Source of the DNA: Syncephalastrum monosporum B8922
Lineage: Eukaryota; Mucoromycota; Mucoromycetes; Mucorales; Syncephalastraceae
DNA: 64,000 nucleotides
Direction of reading: 5' to 3'
NCBI GenBank assembly: GCA_000697355.1
Contig: JNEN01001260.1
Span: 186,001 to 250,000, forward strand
Shown here piece after piece: positions 37,701-48,722 of this stretch (its first letter is position 1; every line of letters begins with the position of its first letter). The position numbers and the translations under genes were made by a program. The notes under the pieces were generated by a model, which did no database searches, had not been told where the DNA came from, and saw only the letters and a program-made list of their open reading frames with translations.

Positions 37701-38210
37701 GTGGCTCCTCAAGCTGCGGGGCGGTAATCTCAGTACCTTGGTAAAAGAAAAGCATCTTATTAGCCTTTGTCACGGTAAACACGAAGAGATCTTCTTTCAC
37801 GGTTTTTATTCTTTTCCACATAGGATGATAAAAAGGATTTCGGCGCGACCGTCCGTTTGTCGTTTCTGTCTGATGCATGTCGTGCAGATAGATTGAAGCG
37901 CCTTTCTCCAGACTTCACAGTATGCCCTGAGAGTATTGGCGAGGCTTCAGCTACAAACGCCGTGAAGTGTGATGTAGATGACTCTTCTGGTAGTTCAAAT
38001 AATGGTCGCGGCCCTTCATCCGTTTTATCAAGACTAATTGGTCGCTATAGATTATAACAGACGTACGTTAGCTTTCTTACAACATTAGTATCCTGCTGTC
38101 TATACGCTGCTAGTCGAGGGGCCGATGCTACTGCTCCTGTGTTGCTTTGACCGTGGTGCGAACGAGAAGCCGTAGTCGCTTTCAGATGGCTGGTTTTCTT
38201 CGTGACTCAT
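34752..38210 (-). CDS. Coiled-coil protein of unknown function
   Basis: Sixteen exons by hand: 38210..38106, 38044..37783, 37736..36875, 36809..36625, 36569..36465, 36382..36229, 36172..36104, 36045..35916, 35864..35842, 35787..35538, 35470..35330, 35282..35218, 35161..35083, 35015..34965, 34910..34857, 34796..34752; 859 residues. The N-terminal third is polar and Pro/Ser-rich; about residues 310-600 read as coiled coil ([37 protein letters not shown]); the C-terminus is basic ([23 protein letters not shown]) with an acidic-aromatic patch (DGDPEWE). I do not recognise a family; a chromosome- or spindle-associated role is only a guess. The junction 36104/36045 has an equally possible alternative, and the last two exons are less certain. 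ELP3 lies 131 bp upstream on the same strand. Confidence 0.7.
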
Positions 38211-38341
38211 GGTAGTGAAGAAAGAAGACTGGGGATAGCAAGTGAAAGAGATGCATCTGACAACAAAGCAAACTAAGAGTATATAGTCCGAAGACGGTGA
38301 TTTAATGATATTTTGAAAATATGTACAGAACATGACGATCT

Positions 38342-40408
38342 TTAGACTAGCATCTTGGACATGTAGGGACCTAAGGCATCGTATCAGTAGTCCGTCGGGA
38401 GCACCGCATCTTAACCACATACCGTCTAAATGATAGCCCAGTTTCGCATAGTAATGACGTACACCTACACCCGAGATGACACTCAGCTTGACGCTTCCGT
38501 GTTCCTCGCGAGCAATACGCTCAGCCTCCTCCATCAGCAATGTACCGAAACCTTGATGCTGGAACTTGAGCGGGTCACGGTCATGCATAGGTACAACCGA
38601 GCCGTAAACGTGGAGCTCGCGCACAATGGATGTCTGGCCTGCGGACGTGAGCTCAGGTCGGAAGGTCTGCGGCGAGCACTTGCGCAGACGCAAAAGGCCG
38701 ACGAGGATATCTTGATGCGGGTCTTCGTAGGATAAGAAAGTCTCCCAGCCACCGTTCGCCACGTAGTCGCGGCGGATCAACTCCACCTGGTCTGGCTGGA
38801 TCTTGTGATGGATTTCGGTGATGCCCACCTCGCGGGTCCGGACGTCGCGACATTCTGTGCCGAGATCTTTCATGCGGTTCAAGGCCAGCTCGCGCAAGTT
38901 GCCGTGTTCGACACCAGAAGTGACCAGCGGCATAGGGATATCACGCTGTACACGGTAGATACGTGTCCATGGAGGGACGAGGGCAAGGATGCGAGCCACA
39001 AGATCAACCAGTGCATTCGGGGTGTAGTTTTGGTATCGTCCCGTCCGCCACAGCTCATATAAACCTGTACCACGGATCACCAGGGTGGGGTAGATTTTGA
39101 GACCATCCGACCGGAAGGCCGGGTTCTCGAAATATTCCTTAAATTGTTCCATGTCGCGTTCCATGCCCACGTTTGGCAGATCAGGCATCATGTGTGAGAC
39201 CACTTTGAAGCCGGCATCCTTCGCAAGCTGGAAAGACTCACAGACAGCCTTGACGGTGTGGCCACTACATATATATTAGCAACCTCAAACTTTTCGCAAA
39301 AAACCGATTTGACATATTTACCGGTTAGTATCCCTTGCAACGTCTTCAAATACGCTCTGCACACCAATCTCAAGACGAGTACAGCCGTAGCGCAACATCT
39401 GACTCAGATGGGGCTTCAAGCAGTAGTCGGGTCGCGTCTCAATGGTGATACCGATACACTTGGTCTGGCTCTGCTGTGAAAATCTGGTGCCTCATTAGCA
39501 AAAAGGAGATCAATTATGTGATAGACAAAGCAGTACCTGACGGCTTCATCCACATCATTACTTGCGTGTCCGGAGAGTGCGTCGTGGAGGTTGGCAATAA
39601 ACCAATTACGGTAATCTTCCGGCATAGACATGAAAGTGCCACCCATAAGAATGTACTCGACCTTGTCAACTGAGTGACCAAGACTTCTCAGTTGTTCGAC
39701 ACGGCCGCGGGCTTGTTCGTACGGGTCGTATCGTGCTCGAATGGCACGCATCGATGTCGGCTCATAACCCGTGTAGGATTGCGTCGAATATTCGAAATCT
39801 GAATCAGGACCACCGGGACAGTAACTATGACACCCAACTAAGCAAACATGCGAGTGACACAGATGCTCTCTTTACTTACACGCAAATGTTTCCAGTCAAT
39901 GCAATATGAGGACACCGGTGGGGCTTGCACATGACAGCGACAACAGCGATCTAGACAAAATATAAGTCTCCCGAAATCGCAGAACGATCAACAGTAGTAG
40001 TAGCAACATACACCCGAGGCAGTTCGGATCGGCTTTGCTTTCAGCTGCGGCAAGAGGGCTTGCTTATGCTGCTCCGGAATGGCAGCAATGATGTCAACCA
40101 GTTTGGGCTGATTTTGGAGCTTGTTTTTGCGCGAGATCCGATTTTTTAGACCATTGAGGTTAATGTCTTTGCCGTTCTCGACAGCGTGCACCAGTTCAGA
40201 TACGATTTCGGCACATGACTTGATCATGAGCTCGGCCTGCAATTATGACACACGTATTGGATCAGACAATCGATCCTCGGTTAACTTCCACGTTTACGCT
40301 CACCTGAGTAGGCCCTAGTACCGTTTATCATTATAAGTCTCTCATGTTCAGCTCAGCAAATGTAAACGCACCTTTCTTCTTTGTGGGAGTGATCGTCTGC
40401 ACTGCCAT
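38342..40408 (-). CDS. ELP3: Elongator catalytic subunit ELP3
   Basis: Eight exons: 40408..40372, 40314..40304, 40236..40012, 39950..39880, 39824..39537, 39483..39322, 39264..38423, 38370..38342; 554 residues (yeast 557). Elongator modifies wobble uridines of tRNAs (cm5U chemistry) using acetyl-CoA and a radical-SAM centre. Seen here: the iron-sulfur cysteines [20 protein letters not shown] (Cys at 104, 114, 117), then [51 protein letters not shown], and the C-terminal GNAT acetyltransferase domain with [16 protein letters not shown] and [20 protein letters not shown]. The second exon has only 11 nt (GPTQ segment). The start is the ATG before a basic 12-residue leader. The next gene downstream on the same strand begins 131 bp after the stop. 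Confidence 0.97.
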
Positions 40409-42068
40409 TAAACAAAAAGCAAAAAAGATAAAAGATCACCGGTCGAAAAAAGCAAAACGAACCTGAAATTCACGGCTGCGTTTTGTGTCGTTTTTGCGAG
40501 TAGAAACCAAAAGTGGGAATTAGGTAGCCAATGAAACCCTGAGAATAGTGTAGCCAATCAGAACACCTCCTTACTTCTAATATCTGAGCGATCGGGCCCT
40601 GCACCGTAGAGAACGAGCCATCCGACTGTCTAACGTAACTCGAAGGAATAATGCTGATATTGTATGTTATTTTAGTGTATACCTATCCAACATATGCATT
40701 TTGAAATTATAGAGCTTACAGGACTGTACCTTGTGCTCTGATGATATTTATAAGCAAGGTATATTTTTGCAGACCTCAGTCTCTCCTTTTTTCTCTGTCG
40801 TGGAACTCTACGATCGATCCTGCTAATCCATACAACGCCATTTAAATAGTAAGGGGCACATCATTGAATACACAGCACGCACTTTAAGAAACGAGAGGTC
40901 TGTGCGCAGGTTTCGCTTGAACTGTACTTATGATAGTCATGGTTGTGCTGTTGAATTCCGAGTAAAGCGACTTTAATCCGGGACAGACGGCATATATAAA
41001 CTTCAATGATATGCGGATGCAACAAGCTACTCCGCGTCGATTCCCTTGCATACATACATACATACATACATATACATTTTTCTTATTTCAGCTGCGTAGA
41101 ATGAGAATAAGACTGCAATGTGCTATTCATTCTCATCGATATATGTATCTTATAATCACTACGTGCATCTATACCAATCAACCTACGCCTACTCAGCATA
41201 AAACGTTTTGTGCTGCATGCACAAGATAATTTCTTCTAGATAACTAGCCTACGTGCATACTGCAAATACATGTCAATCATTTTCATAAATCTGCCGCTGT
41301 GAGGACCTCCCACAGCTGGGTGTGTTCTTATTATTCGTTCTCTTCAAGGTCAACAGATAACATGACTAGCCTACTACGCATTCAAAGAGGTCCATCAGCT
41401 CAATGGTGTGTAATAAGGAGGGGCAATACGCGAAGTTACACGCACAAAAGTAAGACAGGTACGTATGCTGAAACTGTAGGTCAATGAGTCCCGTCTCATT
41501 GGTTCTGTTATTACTTTGTATTGTATAACGTCAGCTGCAGGAACATCATGACCCGTGTCTGACCCAGGCTGGGTTTTCATTTGTTTTTACATCTCTCCAT
41601 TTGTACGGCATGTTTGTATTTTGGGGCCCCCTTTTTGCGTCCATTGCAAAGTATATTCGAGACAGTCTCATCATTGTGCAACAGCTCGATCAAGAACGTG
41701 TATCATGAATTTCCTTTCAAGCGTTAGGCATTAAGGGTGTGTGTTGCTTGAGGTTGACGTCATGATCATATGGGAGGCTAAGATAGAGACAGCCAGAGTG
41801 AAGAGTGCGAAATACAGTAATAATAAAGCAGTCCAAGGTGAGAAGGTGCAGGGGAGACAGTGTGGCGCGTCAATATATATAGATGGTATACTCTGCTACT
41901 GCTGCAGCGTGCTTATGTGGTCTGGGCAGTGTGATGAATTGGAACAGAAGGCAGAGGCCAAAATTTGAAATTGGCCCCTTTTCTGAAGTGTTTTTTTTTC
42001 CATTTTTTTTTCATTTCATCTTTTTTTTCTTTCCTTTATAGCAAGTTCCTTTCTTTTTCGTGATATTC
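40409..42068. other. Divergent intergenic region between ELP3 and the SxIP protein gene
   Basis: About 1.7 kb holding the promoters of both genes. Contains a (CATA)n microsatellite at 41049-41072 and a small perfect hairpin ACCCAG-G-CTGGGT near 41560-41572 followed by T residues. No coding frame supported. Confidence 0.5.
41049..41072. repeat. (CATA)n microsatellite
   Basis: About six CATA units in intergenic DNA. Confidence 0.9.
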
Positions 42069-44142
42069 ATGACTCAGTATCGGTTTTTCGGCCTCAAGGA
42101 CAGACAAAAGAACGCGAATAATCCATCGACGCCCGGAGCAGTGGCAGCGACGACAACAACAGCAAGTCCGACGGGCTACAATAATTCTGAGGGACAAGCA
42201 GCAGGCGTTCAAGGCTGGCTCATGAATGTACCCGGCTACCGAGACAGCCCTGGACAGTCCATCCAACCCAATCACGCTGAAACCCATATACGCAATCCAA
42301 CATCGATGCTCGTCGATGCGGACAACAACAGGTACGCTTTCTTATCCCCCTTACTCTCCTTCATTCCTGCAATCTTGCCTGCCTGAATTCTCTCGAGTCC
42401 CCACGGCACGTAGGCAGACACACAGACGCACACACAGACACGCAAACACGCGGACGCACGCAGGCACCTTAATAGAGAGTACTAATAAAAAAATTACACA
42501 TGATAGCATACCGCTCAAGACGGCCTCACAGCTGAGAAACGGGCGACCCGAGTCAATATCATCCGCAAGCTCGGGTGACAGCGTGAACCTCGACGAGCTG
42601 ATCAAGAATAATTTCGCAGAGCAAGTCGACGACGAAACGGATCTACCCAATCTGGCAGACTTGGATTTGGACGACGAAGCAGAGGGCTTTTGGAAGATGA
42701 ATGATGTGAGTCGTCTGAAGCCGGCTATTGACGCGTCAGGATACAGGCGCCGTTGATGTATATTATACTTATACTTTTCCGGTGCTGGACAGGTTCTTGC
42801 GCATTTCCGTCCCTCAGAACCCAAGCAGCAGCAACAGCAGCAACAGCAGCAACAGATCGAGCGCCAGACACACCAGCTCAGTCAGAACCCAGTCAACACG
42901 GATGAAAATGACGATGACTTGCTGTCAATGGATGAACCGGTCGACAAGTATGGATACTTTGGTGCAAACAAACTGGTAAACTACCCTTTGCAATTGGGTG
43001 TGCTTGCTTGCTTCATTGCGCTGACATGATTTAGGACCCGGCCGACCAAGATCCTATCGACTGGTCTCCTGAGACAGGTACGTTAATTTGCTCGAAATTA
43101 CTTTTATGGCTCGCCTAACGCATGCCGCGACACAGACGATAATCTGGAAACCCTATCCAATGCGTCCTCATACACCTCTTCACGCACCGCCCAACCGCAC
43201 CACCGCTCTCCGTCCTCCGCCCGTTATCACGGCTCACCTGAGAGCGCTATACGAAGCCAGCGGTCCGGAAGCCTCAGCAGCGAAAACAGCATGACCTCGC
43301 AATCCACCGTCACCAATCAATACGCACGCTACGGCATGACGCCCATGCTCTATCCTTCTGAATCCACCTCCAACTCGTCTCGATCGCACAGCCGTATGAG
43401 CGATTACTCTGCCAGCAGTAGCCAGGCTTCGTCACATGCTTCGGGTCTGCCACGGCACCGCTCTGGTACTTCTTCCTCTTCTCATCAGCAGCAGTCGCAC
43501 ACGGGTTTGCCTGCCCCAAGCGGGGCGCACAAGATGGCGCGCCGTTCCGTCGACCGCATGAACGAGACGACGCGCTCCTCTTCCCGCCTCGGCTCGCATC
43601 TGTCACCTCCCTCTGCCTCCCATACCGCCACCTCTTCCCAGTCCCGTCTGGCCAAACGCGCCACGCACGTCCCTATGCCCTCCCCCCGTACAGCGGCACG
43701 ACCCGAGTCCGTCTCTGCTTCTCGCTCCACCGGCTTATCCACCAGCAGCCGTCTCCCCAAGACGAACACAAGCTCGCGCATCGCTAGCCGTGCCAGTCAC
43801 ATACCCGCCCCACGACGCAGCACCGCTTCCCCCGAGCCACGATCGCCATCCCTCAGCCCAGCACGGCCGGGCTCAGCAGCAGCAGGCAGTCGGCCTTTGT
43901 CTCCTATGGGAAATACACGTTTGGGCGGGTCGCGCAGCCCTGTGCCTGGACCTCGAAATAGCATATTTGGTCGCCGCGGAAGCGATCATACATCAGAATC
44001 ACAGAGTAACAGTAGAAACGATCATACCAACCGCGCCAGTCGACCGCCATCCGCTGCAGGCCATAATCGACCCACCGGTCTCCGCCCACCTAGCTCCCTG
44101 GGTGGCACACTAAGCAAGATTGGACGCCCTAAACGTACTTGA
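42069..44142 (+). CDS. Ser/Arg/Pro-rich protein with SxIP-like EB1-binding motifs
   Basis: Five exons: 42069..42331, 42507..42705, 42793..42975, 43035..43077, 43136..44142; 564 residues. No globular domain recognised. N-terminus MTQYRFFGLKDRQ, an acidic middle (VDDETDLPNLADLDLDDEAE) with a short Gln run, and a basic, Ser/Pro-rich C-terminal half. In that half, basic surroundings carry SHIP (residues 450-453), SRLP (434-437) and THVP (407-410), the pattern of SxIP motifs that recruit proteins to microtubule plus ends through EB1 (motif knowledge; role here inferred). The acceptor at 42506 follows a good branch site TACTAAT. The CLIP-170-like gene lies 8 kb away. Other explanations, such as a signalling substrate rich in phosphorylation sites, remain open. 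Confidence 0.85.
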
Positions 44143-44473
44143 TTCAGCCGTGTGCGCAGTGAACCCATACCATGCAGAAAAATAAAAATCATAAATGACT
44201 TCCTCACCCTCCCTCGTGGATTAATTTCTCGTCCTTTTGTTACAGATTCCGGGATGTATATATACAGGAATCGCCAACCGTGTCTTCTTCCCTAAAAACT
44301 TTTTCTACCACGAAGGATTTACGCATTAAAGTTGGCAGTGTTTTTTCGGCTTAGCTCATAACGGCTTCATGCCGTCGGTGGTACATCTGAGCCACGCAAA
44401 TGGACACAATAAAATGGTAGACTGCATGAAATTCTCACTGCCTACCTCTTCTTCTGTCTTACTCATACGCACT
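44143..44473. other. Intergenic region before the aldehyde dehydrogenase
   Basis: 3' flank of the SxIP gene and promoter of the dehydrogenase. No feature beyond AT-rich sequence with a TATATATA run near 44257-44264. Confidence 0.5.
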
Positions 44474-46368
44474 ATGGCTTCGCAACTCCAAACAACGGTG
44501 ACCGCCAGCGACGGTGCCACTCTTACGCGTATGTATACAACTACTATAGTGTGCCAAGTGTGCTACATTATACTATGTAGTAGAGTGCATCTTTTCTTAT
44601 TAAGAGTGTATACACAGTAAATACAGGCCTCTTCATCGACAACAAGTTCGTCGAAGGCCCGTCAACGATCGATACTGTTAACCCCAGTACGGAGAAAGTG
44701 ATTGCTTCCGTTCATGCAGGCATGTACCAGTCTACATAATAGTCTATTGTTTCAGTACTGCTATGGACTTACCAATGATATCATGCAGCTGATGCGAAGC
44801 TGGTGGACGCAGCAGTCGAGGCGGCCGACAAGGCGTTCAGAGAGACGTGGCGTGATACAGCCCCTCTGGAGCGTGCTAAATTGCTTTACAAGCTCGCTGA
44901 CCTGGTGGACCGTGATGCGGAGGAACTTGCTCGTATTGAGACGATGGATAATGGCAAGCCCTACTCGGTGGCCCGCCAGGAGATGGGTCTTATAAGCTCA
45001 AGTTTGTAAGCTACTCTTGTTCCAACAGAAACGACAGGGTAAATCAGAAGATCGAGCTCTCATGTATGTGGTTTCCAGGCGTTATTACAGCGGATGGTGC
45101 GACAAGCATGAAGCAGGCAAGGTCATCGAAACCAAGGGCACTTTGTCCTACACTCGTCATGGTAAAATTAGCAAACAGGATTATGTCAGTTATTTTTGAC
45201 GCTATATGCTGCAGAGCCTCTGGGTGTCTGCGGTGCTATTACGCCGTGGAACTTTCCGTTGGTTACGTTTGTGTTCAAGATGGCTCCCGCCCTCTGCACA
45301 GGCAATACGTTCGTCGGAAAGTCATCAGAGATCACTCCCCTATCTGCAATCAAACTGGGTTCGCTGGTCAAGGAGGCCGGTTTCCCACCCGGTGTGGTCA
45401 ACATCCTTACTGGCTATGGTCCTGTTGCTGGTGATGCGTTAGCTCGCCACCCCAAGGTGGCCATGGTGTCTTTTACGGGAAGCACTGCCGTGGGTCGCAA
45501 GATTATGACGGCCGCGTCCGAGTCGAACCTCAAAAAGGTCACGCTCGAACTCGGCGGCAAATCCCCAAACATTATCTTTGATGACGTTCAAGACCTCGAC
45601 AAGGCAGTAGAGTGGGCCCATCTTGGCATCTTCTTCAATGCGGGTCAGGTGTGCTGTGCTGGCTCCCGAATCTTTGTCCAAGAGGGCATTTATGACGCAT
45701 TTCTGGAAAAGTTTAGTCAGCGTGCCAAACAGGGAAAATTGGGCGATCCCTATCAGGTCGACACGACGCAGGGGCCTCAGGTATCCAAAGCACAGTACGA
45801 CCGCGTCATGGGCTACATTCAAGCAGGCAAGGATGAAGGCGCTACTGTCTATCTGGGCGGTAATCGTCATGGAGACAAGGGCTACTTTATCGAGCCGACG
45901 ATCTTTACAGGTTTGGGCATTCGTGCGTGTGAATCAAACTTGAGTAATAATGAGTCGTCCCCTGCATAAGACACAAAGACGTCAATGAAAATCATGCAGG
46001 AGGAGATCTTTGGCCCTGTTGTGGCTGTCACCAAGTTCAAGGATACAGATGACGTCCTCGAGAAGGCTCACGATACCATCTACGGCCTGGCTGCTGGAGT
46101 CTTTACGTCCAGCATCGACAAAGCTGTCCTAGTGTCGAACGCGCTCCAGGCTGGTACGGTCTGGGTCAACTGCTACAATCAGCTGAGCTACCAGGAGCCC
46201 TTCGGTGGCTATGGTCAAAGCGGCATTGGACGCGAAAACGGTACCTACGGCCTGCAAGAGTACATCCAGGTATTTATCTCAGTGTTGATGCTAAATATGG
46301 ACGTTGAAAAATTTCCCTCTGTATAGGTCAAGACGGTGAAGATTAACGTTAATAAGCCTGCTTATTGA
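44474..46368 (+). CDS. NAD(P)-dependent aldehyde dehydrogenase (ALDH superfamily)
   Basis: Oxidises aldehydes to carboxylic acids with NAD(P)+. Seven exons: 44474..44528, 44627..44719, 44789..45005, 45079..45161, 45215..45910, 45971..46269, 46327..46368; 494 residues, the normal ALDH length. Motifs: [19 protein letters not shown] (cofactor site), [11 protein letters not shown] (Rossmann Gly motif), [16 protein letters not shown] (general base Glu), [17 protein letters not shown] (catalytic Cys), and [10 protein letters not shown]. It starts directly at the core without a clear mitochondrial presequence, so a cytosolic enzyme is likelier. Intron 2 (44720..44788) begins with GC (AG/GCATGT), forced by phase and by continuity of the [20 protein letters not shown] region. 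It lies just upstream of the MBP1-like gene on the same strand. Confidence 0.96.
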
Positions 46369-46457
46369 GGGCAGAGGAAGCTCTCAGACACCTGTACTTT
46401 CTAGTTATCTTATGATCAGAGACGTTTATTTAAGTGCAATTAACAATTGAGTTTCAA

Positions 46458-46477
46458 ACGCGTGTTGGTGGACGCGT
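46458..46477. promoter_or_regulatory. Two MluI cell-cycle boxes (ACGCGT) upstream of the MBP1-like gene
   Basis: Perfect ACGCGT at 46458-46463 and 46472-46477, start-to-start spacing 14 bp, with a near match ACGCGA at 46500-46505, all 70-115 bp upstream of the ATG at 46573. ACGCGT is the site bound by MBF, whose DNA-binding subunit is Mbp1-type. Binding here is inference from the motif. Confidence 0.65.
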
Positions 46478-46572
46478 TCATTTTTTATTTCCATTTGTGA
46501 CGCGACGGGGAAAGAAAAGGGCCCCCTTACTTCTTTCGCTCTCTTTATTCTCACTCTGTTAAACTTGATTTT

Positions 46573-48699
46573 ATGTTGAGCGACATCAACGAGGAACCGC
46601 CTGCCCTCATTTACAGAGCAACCTACTCTGGTGTTAATGTTGTCGAGACTATCGTCCAGGGCACGCCCGTGATGAAACGTCGAAGCGACTCTTACCTGAA
46701 TGCCACCCAAATTCTCAAAGTGGCCGGTCTCGACAAGGGGAAACGGTCCAAGATCCTCGACCGCGAAATCATACTAGGCGAACATGAAAAAGTACAAGGC
46801 GGCTATGGCAAATACCAAGGCACATGGTAATACATATATACAAGCCATCCACTGCGCCTGTTCTGGTGGTTAACACGATTGTTGTAGGATTCCGTTTGAT
46901 CGCGCCAAGGAGCTTGCTAAACGATACCACGTGGCCGATCTTATGCAGCCCATCATTGACTTTGACTTGTCGACCGTCGTGGATGAAACCGATCTGCCGA
47001 CCAAGGAAGAAGCAATGAAGACCATGCTGAAACGCGTCCCGTCTGAAGTCTTGTCACCACAACCACAATCGCCCCCCTCCAGCATTGCTTCTCCCGCCTC
47101 GTCCCATGTCGCCTCGCCTCTCCCTCTCCCTGTCACCGCTTTCCCACCCACCACACCCTCTTCTTCCTCCTCTGCGCCCCATACCACGAACGCACCCTCC
47201 TCTTCCTCTTCTTTACACAAGCGCCCGGCTCCTCAAACCGACGATGTTGCCCCCCGAGGCAAGAAGCCGAAAACACCGAACCACGCCACCACCGCATCAC
47301 ACCACGCGAACGCGTCCCACCCTTCCTCAGAAATTAATGGCGAACGGCATCGTGCGGTCCTGATGGCCATTTTCTTGGCAGATGACTCCGGTACCATTCC
47401 GGAGCTATTACGCGATGACCACGGCATCGATATCAATCTTATCATTGACGACCAGGGACACACCGCTGTTCACTGGGCCGCCTCGCTCGCTCGCATCAAC
47501 ACACTCGACTTTCTGATCTCCAAAGGCGCTGATGTATGCCGTGTCAACTATGCAGGCGAGACGCCTCTCATGCGCACCGTCATGATGACCAATGCTTTTG
47601 AAAACAACACCTTCCCCTCCATTCTCAAACTCCTCGCTCCCTCTCTTCAACTCGCCGATCACAAGGATCGCACCGTCTTCCATCATGTCGCTCTCTCATC
47701 TGGCATGCCCGGGCGAGCTCAGGCGGCCGCTTATTATACACAACACTTGTTACGCATCGATAAAGACCACGCGTGCAGTCAGGATAAACAAGGCGAGACC
47801 CCCTTCATGATTGCAACGCGCCTGTGTTGTCGTGAACTTGTGGACATGCTACCCGATATCAAGAAAAAGGTCAAGCGACCCAAGGACCCATTATTACGCC
47901 AGCATCAGGTAAACATTTCTGTCGTTTTCTTGTTTTCAGCCTGTTTTTGACGTGTCGTTTTATAGCAAGAGCAGCTGGAGCAGGCACGCCAAGCACAAAA
48001 TGAACGATCGAGAGCCGCACAAACATCCGCGCAGACAACATCCACGTCTGCTAATGCCATCGCGACAGCTCCTCATTCAGATACATCCGCGTCGAAACCA
48101 AACCCGCTAGGCCGGGAACTCGTCTCTAGTAAGTAGAATCATACGCACCCATGCGAGAGAGATCATCCATGACTCATACCGTGGATCCAGTCGTACAAAA
48201 CTTTGTGGATGCGTTCGACATGGAGCACAACGGTCGATTAAAAGATAAAGACAAGGAACTGGAACGCGTCAGGGCCGAGCTCAAGCAAATGACGGAGCAG
48301 CTACATGATGCACGAACAAAGCTCGAAGCCTTTTCCCTGGGATCACAGGGCACAGCCACGGACATCCACACCTACGCGTCTGCGACCCCTTCCGCACGCG
48401 AACAAGCTCTGGAGCGCAAGGTGCAGATGCTGCAGACCCAGCTCGCCAACTCGGGCACAGAAAAAGAAATGCAGTGCAAACGTCTGATTTCAGCATGCTG
48501 TCGCATTCCCCTCGAACGCGTCGATAGCATGCTCGAGCCGCTTCTGCTGGCGGTCGAGAGCGACCCGCCTGACTTGGATTTTTCACGCGTTGTCGGCTTT
48601 ATCGAAAGTGTACGGAGGCAACAGCAACAGATGGGTCCCAATGCCATGAATAAACTAGGTGATGCGTTTTCTACAGCGCCGCCACCCCCTTCGGATTAA
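46573..48699 (+). CDS. MBP1: APSES-type transcription factor of the MBP1/SWI4 family
   Basis: Sequence-specific DNA-binding subunit of the G1/S complexes MBF or SBF in yeasts. Four exons: 46573..46826, 46888..47908, 47966..48128, 48191..48699; 648 residues. Order: APSES/KilA-N DNA-binding domain (about 10-115) with [29 protein letters not shown] and [20 protein letters not shown]; Pro/Ser-rich linker; ankyrin repeats (about 270-430) with [20 protein letters not shown] and [12 protein letters not shown]; and a C-terminal coiled coil ([19 protein letters not shown]) where the Swi6-type partner binds. The intron at 48129 was extended to 62 nt because a 29-nt version is implausibly short. Its 3' end meets L2HGDH tail-to-tail, 23 bp apart. 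Two ACGCGT boxes lie in its promoter. Confidence 0.95.
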
Positions 48700-48722
48700 A
48701 TAAGAAGGAAAAAAAAGCATAT

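Noticed and set aside
41560..41580. Hairpin ACCCAG-G-CTGGGT followed by T residues
   Set aside because: Resembles a bacterial terminator, but this is a fungal nuclear intergenic region and no adjacent RNA gene could be recognised.
48129..48157. 29-nt intron in the MBP1-like gene
   Set aside because: Too short; a 62-nt intron ending at 48190 keeps the frame and has normal signals.
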